Shown: positions 25,916 to 34,200 of the stretch, piece after piece
Layout of the letters: each line of letters begins with the position of its first letter
How positions within the stretch are numbered: position 1 is the first letter of the stretch
Source of the DNA: Donghicola sp036139795
GTDB lineage: Bacteria > Pseudomonadota > Alphaproteobacteria > Rhodobacterales > Rhodobacteraceae
Assembly (NCBI GenBank): GCA_036139795.1
Contig: JAYZYX010000038.1
Location: 43,030-107,029 of the forward strand
Reading direction: 5' to 3'
DNA length: 64,000 nucleotides
Program-made: the position numbers and the translations under genes
The notes under the pieces: generated by a model
Database searches by the model: none
What the model was told of the DNA's origin: nothing
What the model saw: the letters and a program-made list of their open reading frames with translations, nothing else

Positions 25916-26527
25916 TTAGTGCGAAAAGATATCAATCTCGGGCCAACCCCCGAGATCCAGTTGCGCACGGGTGGGCAGGAATTCAAAGCACTTCTGCGCG
26001 ATTTCTGTGCGACCTTCCCGTTCCAGCATCCGGTCCAGTTCAATCTTCAGCTTGTGAAGATGCAGCACGTCCGAGGCGGCGTAATCGATCTGCGCTTTGG
26101 TCAGTTCGGGCGCACCCCAGTCGCTGGACTGCTGGTGTTTCGAGATGTCGGTTTGCAACAAATCCTGCAGAAGGTTCCGCAGACCGTGGCGATCCGTATA
26201 GGTGCGGACCAGTTTGCTGGCGATTTTGGTGCAGTAAACAGGCTGGGCCAGCGCACCAAAGGTCTTGTACATCGCCGCAATATCGAATCGCCCGTAGTGG
26301 AACAGCTTCAGCACCTTGGGGTCGCGCAAGAGGCGGCACAGGTTAGGGGCTTCGGTCTGGTCTTTGGCGATCTGGACAAGGTGGGCGTTTCCGTCACCAG
26401 CCGACAACTGCACAACACACAGCCGATCGCGACCGGGCACTAAGCCCATGGTTTCACAGTCAATTGCGACTGCATTACCTAGGTCTAGGTCGGCGGGTAG
26501 ATCTTGATTGTACAGAAAGTTTGTCAT
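25916..26527 (-). CDS. rnd: Ribonuclease D-like 3'-5' exonuclease
   Basis: 203 residues comprising only the DEDD exonuclease domain: IDCETMGL (D23, E25), FHYGRFDIAAMY and QIDYAASDVLHLHKL. It lacks the HRDC domains of E. coli RNase D, as is common in alphaproteobacteria. It is predicted to trim 3' ends of tRNA precursors and other RNAs. It lies immediately downstream of tRNA-Leu on the same strand, with a perfect palindrome covering its ribosome-binding site in between. It is followed directly by lptC. Confidence 0.9.
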   Translation of the reverse strand: MTNFLYNQDLPADLDLGNAVAIDCETMGLVPGRDRLCVVQLSAGDGNAHLVQIAKDQTEAPNLCRLLRDPKVLKLFHYGRFDIAAMYKTFGALAQPVYCTKIASKLVRTYTDRHGLRNLLQDLLQTDISKHQQSSDWGAPELTKAQIDYAASDVLHLHKLKIELDRMLEREGRTEIAQKCFEFLPTRAQLDLGGWPEIDIFSH

Positions 26528-26532
26528 TTCAG

Positions 26533-26552
26533 CTCCAATATATATATTGGAG
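26533..26552 (-). promoter_or_regulatory. Perfect palindrome containing the rnd ribosome-binding site
   Basis: CTCCAATATATATATTGGAG is a perfect 20-base palindrome. On the minus strand its right arm carries GGAG, six bases before the rnd ATG, so a hairpin would mask the ribosome-binding site. It begins four bases after the CCA end of tRNA-Leu. Confidence 0.6.
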
Positions 26553-26556
26553 GAAA

Positions 26557-26643
26557 TGGTGCCCAGGAGAGGACTCGAACCTCCACGTCCATACGGACAC
26601 TAGCACCTGAAGCTAGCGCGTCTACCAATTCCGCCACCTGGGC
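26557..26643 (-). tRNA. tRNA-Leu(CAG)
   Basis: Acceptor arms GCCCAGG and CCTGGGC pair, the D-loop contains TTGGTAGAC, and the anticodon stem CTAGC/GCTAG encloses the loop TTCAGGT with anticodon CAG. A long class II variable arm (TGTCCGTATGGACG) and GGTTCGAGTCC T-arm follow. ACCA is encoded at 26557-26560. It reads CUG, the leucine codon that dominates genes in this window. It may share a transcript with rnd. Confidence 0.96.
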
Positions 26644-26813
26644 AGGTGTCGTGGGGGGCTATCTACGGCTACCCGCTGGGGGTGTCAACGCGAAAAAATA
26701 AAAATTTTGAAAAAACTTCACACGGGCTTTTTGGCCGCGTCTTATAGCGCTTGTTCCACAGTTCCTGCGGCGCTAGTAAGGTCCACAATACAGCATAGGC
26801 CGGAGGCAGACCC

Positions 26814-27791
26814 ATGGCACAGCTCGTCACGATTTTTGGCGGATCTGGATTCGTAGGACGCTATATTGCGCGTCGGTTGGCTCAGCAGGGATGCCGCGTG
26901 CGCGTGGCCGTGCGTCGCCCCAATGAGGCGGGCTTTGTGCGCACCTATGGTGTCGTCGGTCAGGTCGAGCCGGTCTTCTGCAACATTCGTGATGACGCGT
27001 CGGTCGCGTCGGTTCTGAACGGTGCGGATGCGGTTGTGAACTGCGTCGGCGTTCTGAGCGAAGCGGGCAAGAACACCTTTGAGGCCGTACAAGCCGAAGG
27101 CGCAGAGCGGATCGCCCGCCTGAGCGCCGCCGAAGGCATCGCCAATCTGGTCCATATCTCGGCACTTGGTGCGGATGCGGACAGTGACAGCGAATACGCA
27201 CAGACCAAAGCTGCGGGTGAAGAGGCGGTTCTTTCGCACATCCCCAATGCTGTGATCCTGCGTCCCTCGATCATCTTCGGGAATGAGGATGAGTTCTTTA
27301 ACCGTTTTGCCGGCATGATCGGTCCGGTTCTGCCCGTCGTTGGTGCCAAAACCCGCTTCCAGCCGGTTTATGTGGATGACGTTGCTGCGGCAGCGGTTCA
27401 GGGCGTGAATGGTCAGGTTGCTGGTGGCATCTATGAGTTGGGCGGCCCCGATGTCCGTTCCTTCGAAGAACTGATGCACCAGATGCTGAACACCATTCAC
27501 CGTCGCAAGCTGGTGCTGAACGTTCCCTTCTTTGCAGCAAGCATCATGGGCGCGGCGCTGGACTTTGCGCAGGCGATCACGCTGGGTCTGTTCCACAACG
27601 GCATTCTGACCCGCGATCAGGTCAAGAACCTGAAGGCCGACAATGTGGTGTCGGAAGGTGCCAAGGGCTTTGATGCCTTCGGGATCGAGCCCACCAACAT
27701 GGGCGCTGTTCTGCCCCAGTACCTGTGGAAGTTCCGCCCCTCGGGCCAGTACGACGCGATCAAGGCCTCGGCCAAGAACCTGCGCGGCTGA
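26814..27791 (+). CDS. NDUFA9-like NAD(P)-binding protein (complex I-associated SDR)
   Basis: 325 residues of the atypical short-chain dehydrogenase family. Nucleotide-binding GGSGFVGRYIARRL lies at residues 9-22, then VHISALGADADSDSEYAQTKAAGEEAV and ILRPSIIFGNEDEFFNRFA. This is the pattern of the NDUFA9/complex I 39-kDa-like proteins found in alphaproteobacteria; in mitochondria the homologue stabilises complex I and binds NADPH. No nuo genes are present here. A GGAGG ribosome-binding site precedes the ATG, and an intrinsic terminator (27816-27848) follows. Confidence 0.9.
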   Translation: MAQLVTIFGGSGFVGRYIARRLAQQGCRVRVAVRRPNEAGFVRTYGVVGQVEPVFCNIRDDASVASVLNGADAVVNCVGVLSEAGKNTFEAVQAEGAERIARLSAAEGIANLVHISALGADADSDSEYAQTKAAGEEAVLSHIPNAVILRPSIIFGNEDEFFNRFAGMIGPVLPVVGAKTRFQPVYVDDVAAAAVQGVNGQVAGGIYELGGPDVRSFEELMHQMLNTIHRRKLVLNVPFFAASIMGAALDFAQAITLGLFHNGILTRDQVKNLKADNVVSEGAKGFDAFGIEPTNMGAVLPQYLWKFRPSGQYDAIKASAKNLRG

Positions 27792-27815
27792 TAAATTTTC
27801 GCCTCTGATTTCTGA

Positions 27816-27848
27816 AAACGCCTCTCCGGTTCGGAGGGGCGTTTTTCT
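27816..27848 (+). terminator. Intrinsic terminator after the NDUFA9-like gene
   Basis: AACGCCTCTCC and GGAGGGGCGTT pair around a short loop with one mismatch, followed by TTTTTCTTT. It lies 25 bases after the stop codon. Confidence 0.85.
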
Positions 27849-27941
27849 TTGAGCGTGGCTATGATCTGTAGTTTGGATTGCGAATGAGGCGCAATCTTAA
27901 CTTGTTGTTTTTGTTGTAATTTTTCCGCTAAAGTTTATCTG

Positions 27942-28100
27942 AGCCTCATCGGGGAGTAGCATCCCGCCCCGCAAGGGGCGCGGGGGCGCGTCAACAGACT
28001 CGCGATGGTAATCGTGTGATGCGTCCGGCCTGAGGGCTTTGCAAGACCGTGGCGGTGGGATTCCTGCGGGCGGGGTCCGTCCATCGCCCGGATCCAGGCC
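27942..28100 (+). ncRNA. yybP-ykoY manganese riboswitch
   Basis: The leader holds the family hallmark GGGGAGTAGC (27951-27960), followed by paired C/G-rich stems, GTCAACAGACTCG and GCAAGACCG. The first and third match, from memory, the corresponding segments of the E. coli mntP leader. It ends just before mntP. In this family Mn(2+) binding stabilises a fold that turns on manganese exporter genes. A hairpin near 28070-28095 (GGTCCGTCC...GGATCC region) could be the expression platform. Boundaries are approximate. Confidence 0.9.
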
Positions 28101-28113
28101 CTGAGGGATTGTT

Positions 28114-28398
28114 ATGTCTCCTGTTTCGATCGGCATTCTTGCCGTCTCTATGTCTGTTGATGCATTCATCGCGGCCCTTGGCAAAGGGGCGGGCGGCCAT
28201 CGGGTCAGCTATCGCAGCGCCCTACAGACCGGTGCCATCTTTGGTTTGGTTGAGGCGATCACGCCACAGATCGGTTGGGCGGCAGGTGCGGCGGCCAGCA
28301 GCTATGTGGCGGCCGTTGATCATTGGATCGCCTTTGGTTTGCTGACGGCGGTCGGTCTAAGAATGGCGTTGCACGCATTAACGCGGCAGGCTGATTAG
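28114..28398 (+). CDS. mntP: Manganese efflux pump MntP, N-terminal half (ends at in-frame TAG)
   Basis: 94 residues covering the first three membrane helices of MntP (DUF204), which is normally ~190 residues. It has the SMSVDAFIAALGKG motif with its conserved Asp, then IFGLVEAITPQIGWAAG and HWIAFGLLTAVGLRM, aligning with the N-terminal half of E. coli MntP. It stops at a TAG (28396-28398) exactly where the hydrophilic linker between the two halves lies. The reading frame continues unbroken with the second half. It is either a nonsense-mutated gene or a genuine two-subunit pump. The upstream riboswitch strongly supports manganese export. Confidence 0.85.
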   Translation: MSPVSIGILAVSMSVDAFIAALGKGAGGHRVSYRSALQTGAIFGLVEAITPQIGWAAGAAASSYVAAVDHWIAFGLLTAVGLRMALHALTRQAD

Positions 28399-28680
28399 GT
28401 GTCGAAAGAGCAGGGCCTTTGGGGTCTTGTGGCGACGGCCATTGGCACCTCGATCGATGCGATGGCGGTGGGTGTGTCGCTGGCCTTTGTTGGGGCAAAT
28501 ATCTTTGTGATTGCTGCCGCGATTGGACTGACGACCATGATCATGAGCGCCTCTGGCATTCTGGCGGGGCGCTATCTGGGGCGGTCCTTCGGGCGCTGCG
28601 CCGAAGGGGTTGGCGGCGCGGCACTGATGGTTATGGGTGCCGCAATCTTGTTGCAGCACCTAGGGATGATCGGGTCTTAA
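28399..28680 (+). CDS. mntP: Manganese efflux pump MntP, C-terminal half (starts GTG directly after the TAG)
   Basis: 93 residues in the same frame as the first half, beginning with a GTG immediately after its TAG. It carries the second MntP motif, ATAIGTSIDAMAVGVSLAF, and SASGILAGRYLGRSFG, with three membrane helices. A GCAGG eight bases before the GTG could serve re-initiation. The helices and conserved Asp are intact, with no further frameshift or stop, which argues against old decay. Its stop overlaps the uppP stop by four bases in convergent orientation. Confidence 0.8.
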   Translation: MSKEQGLWGLVATAIGTSIDAMAVGVSLAFVGANIFVIAAAIGLTTMIMSASGILAGRYLGRSFGRCAEGVGGAALMVMGAAILLQHLGMIGS

Positions 28681-29483
28681 AGGTAGGCGTAGGCCAGCAG
28701 GCAAACGCCAAAGACGATCCGGTAGATTACATAGGGCGTAAAGCTGACGCTGCGTAGCAGGCGCATCATGATGGTCAGTGCCACAAGGGCCGAGACGAAT
28801 GCCAGCGCGGCGGCGATGGCGGCATCGTGAATGACTGCGGCGTTGTTGGCCTGTCCCGCGACCTCGATTCCCAGCAGCAGGCCCGAGGCAACGATGGTCG
28901 GGATCGACATCAGCATCGACAGCTTGGCCGCGTCATGGCGGTTGTAGCCCATGAAGCGCGCGCCGGTGATGGTGATCCCTGACCGCGAGGTGCCGGGAAT
29001 CAGGGCGACGGCCTGCCAGAGGCCCATCTTCAGTGCCTCCATCGGGGACCAGGCGGTTTCGTCCTTTTCCACGGGGCCTTTCTGGTCGGCCCAGTAAAGG
29101 ACAATGCCAAAGATCAGCATGGTCCAGCCAATCACCGCGACCGAGCGCATGGCCTCATCAAGGCCGGTGACGTTCAGGATCAGGCCGATGATCACAACAG
29201 GGATGGTGCCGATGATTAGGCCAAGGGCCAGACGGTCGCCTTGGTTGGTGATCCGGCCCCGTAGGGCGTTCGGCAAGCCAAGCAGGCCGATTTTCACGTC
29301 TGCCCAGAAATAGATCACAACGGCCAGAAGGGTGCCAACGTGGACGGAAACATCGATCACCTGTCCCTGGTCTTCCATTCCTGTGAGGGCTGGCAGTAGA
29401 ATCAGGTGTCCTGATGAGGAAATGGGCAGAAATTCGGTGATCCCTTGAATGACTGCTACGAGGAAAAGGTGAAACAGGGTCAT
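28677..29483 (-). CDS. uppP: Undecaprenyl-diphosphatase UppP (BacA)
   Basis: 268 residues with about eight hydrophobic segments. Family motifs: GITEFLPISSSGHLIL near the N-terminus and the PGTSRSGITI motif in the middle, both lining the active site. It dephosphorylates undecaprenyl diphosphate so that the carrier lipid can be reused in peptidoglycan and polysaccharide synthesis; overexpression gives bacitracin resistance. It is convergent with mntP, with a four-base overlap. Confidence 0.96.
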   Translation of the reverse strand: MTLFHLFLVAVIQGITEFLPISSSGHLILLPALTGMEDQGQVIDVSVHVGTLLAVVIYFWADVKIGLLGLPNALRGRITNQGDRLALGLIIGTIPVVIIGLILNVTGLDEAMRSVAVIGWTMLIFGIVLYWADQKGPVEKDETAWSPMEALKMGLWQAVALIPGTSRSGITITGARFMGYNRHDAAKLSMLMSIPTIVASGLLLGIEVAGQANNAAVIHDAAIAAALAFVSALVALTIMMRLLRSVSFTPYVIYRIVFGVCLLAYAYL

Positions 29484-29546
29484 GTTGCGCTCGCAATATG
29501 CTTAACGATCGGCGCGACCCTACAGTACCTTGATTCCCAATGCGAT

Positions 29547-29572
29547 CCCATTTGATGGGTCCGATTCGGACC
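29547..29572. promoter_or_regulatory. Paired palindromes upstream of gltD
   Basis: CCCAT-TTG-ATGGG (29547-29559) runs into GGTCCGA-T-TCGGACC (29558-29572). They lie between the divergent uppP and gltD genes, about 140 bases before gltD. They could be operator sites, or a hairpin followed by TATATTTTT, but no plus-strand gene lies upstream to terminate. Role unknown. Confidence 0.4.
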
Positions 29573-29574
29573 TA

Positions 29575-29590
29575 TATTTTTGCCAAAATG
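29575..29590 (+). repeat. Degenerate copy of the dispersed repeat core
   Basis: TATTTTTGCCAAAATG differs from the core at 7514-7535 at one position over 16 bases. It follows the palindrome pair upstream of gltD. Confidence 0.4.
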
Positions 29591-29712
29591 CGCAAAATTC
29601 CGCACCGCAGAGGGCGTAAATCTGAATTTAGGTCAGCACTTATGACTTTTCATTCATTTCCCTTTGGTTTAAGCAGCCTGCAAACCCCGTAACAACCAGG
29701 GAGCTGCCCAAC

Positions 29713-31146
29713 ATGGCCAAGCAACCCATGCTCAAGTTCGTGCGCGTTGAGCGCGACATGCCGACCAAGCGTACTGCAGAAGACCGCAAGCAGGACTTCG
29801 ATGAGATTTATGCAGAGTTCGCTCGTGAAAAAGCGGCAGAGCAAGCCAGCCGTTGCAGCCAGTGCGGTGTTCCGTACTGTCAAAACCACTGCCCGCTGCA
29901 CAACAACATCCCTGACTGGCTGAACATGACGGCAACCGGTCGTCTGGAAGAGGCGTATGCCATCAGCCAGAGCACCAACACCTTCCCCGAGATCTGCGGT
30001 CGTATCTGCCCGCAGGACCGTCTGTGCGAAGGTAACTGTGTGATCGAACAGTCGGGCCACGGCACTGTGACCATTGGCGCGGTAGAGAAATACATCACTG
30101 ACACCGCATGGGAAAAAGGCTGGGTTCAGCCCATCGTTCCCGCGGCAGAGCGCGCAGAGAGCGTTGGCATCATCGGTGCTGGCCCCGGCGGTCTGGCGGC
30201 AGCGGATATGCTGCGCCGCGCTGGTGTTCAGGTCACCATCTATGACCGCTACGACCGCGCAGGCGGCCTGCTGACCTATGGCATCCCCGGCTTCAAGCTG
30301 GAGAAAGACGTGGTCATGCGCCGTAACAAGCTGCTGGAAGATGGCGGCGTGCGTTTCGTGCTGAACTGCAACGTGGGCGTAGACCTGTCGTTCGAGGAAA
30401 TCCGTGCGCAGCATGACGCGGTGATCATCGCGACCGGTGTTTACAAGACCCGTGATCTGCAAGGCCCCGGCGCTGGCGCCAAGGGTATTGTCCGCGCGAT
30501 CGACTATCTGACCGCGTCGAACAAAGCCTCGTTCGGTGACGAAGTGGCGGAACTGATCGACGGCACTCTGAACGCTGAAGGCAAGAACGTTGTGGTTATC
30601 GGCGGTGGTGACACTGCGATGGACTGTGTGCGTACCGCCATCCGTCAGGGCGCGACCTCGGTCAAGTGTCTGTACCGCCGTGACCGCGCCAACATGCCCG
30701 GTTCGCAGCGCGAAGTGCAGAACGCTGAAGAGGAAGGCGCAGAGTTTGTCTGGCTGGCGGCCCCCAAAGGCTTTGCCGGTGACAGCGTCAGCAGCGTGAA
30801 AGTTCAGCAGATGCGTCTGGGTGCCCCCGATGCTTCGGGCCGTCAGAGCCCCGAAGTGATCGAAGGTGCCGACTTTGATGAGCCCGCAGAGCTGGTCATC
30901 AAGGCGCTGGGCTTTGAGCCCGAAGATCTGCCCAAGCTGTGGGGCACCGACGGTCTGGAAGTGACCCGTTGGGGCACCGTGAAAGCGAACTTTGGTTCGG
31001 GCGAGACCAGCCTTGATGGCGTCTATGCTGTTGGCGACATCGTACGCGGTGCATCGCTGGTGGTTTGGGCGATCCGTGATGGCCGCGACACCGCCGCAGC
31101 GATCCTGGAAAAGTTCAACGCCAAGGCAGCAGTGGCCGCCGAATAA
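29713..31146 (+). CDS. gltD: NADPH-glutamate synthase small (beta) subunit
   Basis: 477 residues. The N-terminal cysteine clusters (CSQCGVPYCQNHCPLHNNIPDW and CGRICPQDRLCEGNC) bind iron-sulfur centres. The FAD-binding site is GIIGAGPGGLAAADMLRRAG and the NADPH-binding site is VVVIGGGDTAMDCVRTAIRQG. It passes electrons from NADPH to the large subunit GltB for conversion of 2-oxoglutarate and glutamine to two glutamates. It precedes gltB by 120 bases; a GGGAG site precedes its ATG. Confidence 0.97.
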   Translation: MAKQPMLKFVRVERDMPTKRTAEDRKQDFDEIYAEFAREKAAEQASRCSQCGVPYCQNHCPLHNNIPDWLNMTATGRLEEAYAISQSTNTFPEICGRICPQDRLCEGNCVIEQSGHGTVTIGAVEKYITDTAWEKGWVQPIVPAAERAESVGIIGAGPGGLAAADMLRRAGVQVTIYDRYDRAGGLLTYGIPGFKLEKDVVMRRNKLLEDGGVRFVLNCNVGVDLSFEEIRAQHDAVIIATGVYKTRDLQGPGAGAKGIVRAIDYLTASNKASFGDEVAELIDGTLNAEGKNVVVIGGGDTAMDCVRTAIRQGATSVKCLYRRDRANMPGSQREVQNAEEEGAEFVWLAAPKGFAGDSVSSVKVQQMRLGAPDASGRQSPEVIEGADFDEPAELVIKALGFEPEDLPKLWGTDGLEVTRWGTVKANFGSGETSLDGVYAVGDIVRGASLVVWAIRDGRDTAAAILEKFNAKAAVAAE

Positions 31147-31174
31147 GGGTCTGGCCCACGTATGGTAAGGGTAT

Positions 31175-31196
31175 GGCAAACGTCATGACGTTCGCC
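31175..31196 (+). promoter_or_regulatory. Palindrome between gltD and gltB
   Basis: AACGTCATGACGTT (31179-31192) is a perfect palindrome flanked by GGC and GCC, giving a 22-base symmetric element with one mismatched pair. A second small hairpin, AGGGC-AACA-GCCCT, lies at 31225-31238. Either could be an operator for gltB or an mRNA element in a gltDB transcript. No T-run follows, so termination is unlikely. Confidence 0.45.
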
Positions 31197-31266
31197 TTCC
31201 CACCGCAGCCAGTGAGAATTGATTAGGGCAACAGCCCTGACCCACCAGCGAAGGAAGGGTTAAAAC

Positions 31267-34200
31267 ATGCAAAAGTTTGATGAAAACTGGGTCCGCGCCG
31301 AAGAAGAAAAGCGCAAGTGGATGGACGAGAACAGCCTGTACCGTGACGCCGAGGAGCATTCCTCGTGCGGCGTGGGTCTGGTTGTCAGCATCGACGGCAA
31401 ACCCAGCCGTAAAGTGGTTGAAGCCGGTATCACCGCGCTGAAGGCGATCTGGCACCGTGGTGCTGTGGATGCGGACGGCAAGACCGGTGACGGCGCAGGT
31501 ATCCACGTTCAGATCCCCGTTCCGTTCTACTACGAGCAAATCCGTCGCACCGGCCACGAGCCGAAGAAAGACGAACTGCTGGCCGTGGGTCAGGTGTTCC
31601 TGCCGCGCACCGACTTTGGCGCGCAGGAAACCTGCCGGACCATCGTGGAGACCGAAGTTCTGCGCATGGGTCACAGCATCTATGGCTGGCGTCACGTGCC
31701 CGTCGATGTGACCTGTCTGGGTGACAAGGCGAACGCGACCCGCCCCGAGATCGAGCAGATCCTGATCTCGAACGCGAAGGGCGTGGACGAAGAGACCTTC
31801 GAGCGCGAACTGTATGTGATCCGTCGCCGCATCGAGAAAGCCGCAGCTGCTGCACAGATCAACGGTCTGTACATCGCGTCGCTGTCGTGCCGCTCGATCA
31901 TCTATAAGGGCATGATGCTGGCCGAGCAGGTTGCGGTGTTCTACCCCGACCTGATGGACGAGCGTTTTGAATCGGCGTTTGCGATCTATCACCAGCGCTA
32001 TTCGACCAACACCTTCCCGCAGTGGTGGTTGGCTCAGCCGTTCCGCATGCTGGCGCACAACGGTGAGATCAACACCATCAAAGGCAACACCAACTGGATG
32101 AAGAGCCATGAGATCCGCATGGCCTCGGCGACCTTTGGTGACATGGCCGAAGACATCAAGCCGATCATCGCAACCGGTGCGTCGGACTCGGCGGCGCTGG
32201 ACGCGGTGTTCGAGGTTCTGGTGCGCGCAGGCCGTAACGCCCCAATGGCGAAAACCATGCTGGTGCCCGAGTCGTGGTCCAAGCAGGCAGTAGAGCTGCC
32301 CGACGCATGGCGTGACATGTACGCCTACTGCAACGCCGTGATGGAGCCCTGGGATGGCCCCGCCGCTCTGGCGATGACCGATGGCCGCTGGGTCTGCGCG
32401 GGTTTGGACCGTAACGGTCTGCGCCCCATGCGCTATGTTGTGACCGGCGACGGCCTGCTGATCGCGGGTTCGGAAGCAGGCATGGTTCCCACCAACGAAG
32501 CGACCGTTGTGGAAAAAGGCGCTCTGGGTCCGGGTCAGCTGCTGGCCGTGGACATGAAGACCGGCAAGCTGTTCCACGACACCGAAATCAAAGACACGCT
32601 GGCCGCTAGCCAGCCCTTTGGCGAGTGGGTCGGCAAGATCAACGAACTGGATGAAGCGCTGGGCGACATTCAGGAGAAGGCCCTGTTCACCGGTGCTGAA
32701 CTGCGCAAGCGTCAGATCGCTGCCGGCTACAGCATGGAAGAGCTGGAGCAGATCCTTGCCCCGATGGCAGAGGATGGCAAAGAGGCGCTGGCCTCGATGG
32801 GTGACGATACGCCGTCGGCAGTTCTGTCGGCCAAGTACCGTCCGCTAAGCCATTACTTCCGTCAGAACTTCAGCCAGGTGACCAACCCGCCGATCGACAG
32901 CCTGCGCGAATACCGCGTGATGTCGCTGAAGACCCGTTTCGGCAACCTGAAGAACGTGCTGGACGAAAGCGGCAGCCAGACCGAGATCCTCGTGCTGGAC
33001 AGCCCCTTTGTGGGCAACGCCCAGTTCGAAGAGTTGAAGAACCACTTCAACGCCGAGCTGATCGAGATCGACTGTACCTTCAAGCCCGGTGACGACCTGC
33101 GGACCGAACTGGCCCGTATTCGTGCCGAAGCCGAAGATGCCGTGCGTTCGGGCGCCGGTCACATTGTGCTGACCGACCACACCCAGAACGTCGAAAAAGT
33201 CGCGATGCCGATGATTCTGGCGACCAGCGCAGTTCACAGCCACCTGACCCGCAAGGGTCTGCGGACCTTCTGCAGCCTGAACGTCCGTTCGGCCGAATGT
33301 GTGGACCCCCACTATTTCGCCGTTCTGATCGGCTGTGGTGCGACCACTGTGAACCCCTATCTGGCCGAGGATTCGCTGGCCGACCGTATCGAGCGTGGCC
33401 TGCTGGAAGGCAGCCTGACCGAGAACGTCAGCCGCTACCGTGACGCCATCGACCAGGGTCTGCTGAAGATCATGGCGAAGATGGGTATCTCGGTGATCTC
33501 GTCCTACCGTGGCGGTCTGAACTTTGAAGCCGTGGGTCTGTCGCGCGCCATGTGTGCCGAATACTTCCCCGGTCTGATGAGCCGTATCAGCGGTATCGGT
33601 GTCAGCGGCATCCAGAAGAAAGCCGAAGAAGTGCACGCAGCCGGTTTCAAAGCGAACCGCGACGTGCTGCCGATCGGTGGTTTCTACAAGGCGCGCCGTT
33701 CGGGCGAAACCCACGCGTGGGGTGCAAACAACATGCACCTGCTGCAGTCCGCTTGTGACCGTGGCAGCTATGAGCTGTGGAAGCAGTACTCGGCCCTGAT
33801 GAAGGCGAACCCGCCGATCCATCTGCGTGACCTGCTGGATATCAAGCCGCTGGGCAAAGCGATCCCGCTGGAAGAGGTGGAATCGATCACCTCGATCCGT
33901 AAGCGTTTCGTGACGCCGGGTATGTCGCTGGGCGCACTGTCGCCCGAGGCGCACAAGACCCTGAACGTGGCGATGAACCGTATCGGCGCGAAGTCGGATT
34001 CGGGTGAAGGCGGCGAAGATCCCGCACACTTCCACCCCGAGCCCAACGGCGACAACCCGTCGGCGAAGATCAAACAGGTGGCTTCGGGCCGTTTCGGTGT
34101 GACCGCCGAATACCTGAACCAGTGTGAAGAACTGGAGATCAAAGTCGCACAGGGCGCGAAGCCCGGTGAAGGTGGTCAGCTGCCCGGCATGAAGGTCACC

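Noticed and set aside
28396..28398. TAG in mntP as a recoded codon (selenocysteine or pyrrolysine), prompted by the nearby selenium genes
   Set aside because: Selenocysteine uses UGA, not UAG, and nothing in the window suggests pyrrolysine genes. A nonsense change or genuine split is simpler.
29650..31179. 509-codon minus-strand frame opposite gltD
   Set aside because: Complete overlap with the certain gltD gene and no motif content.
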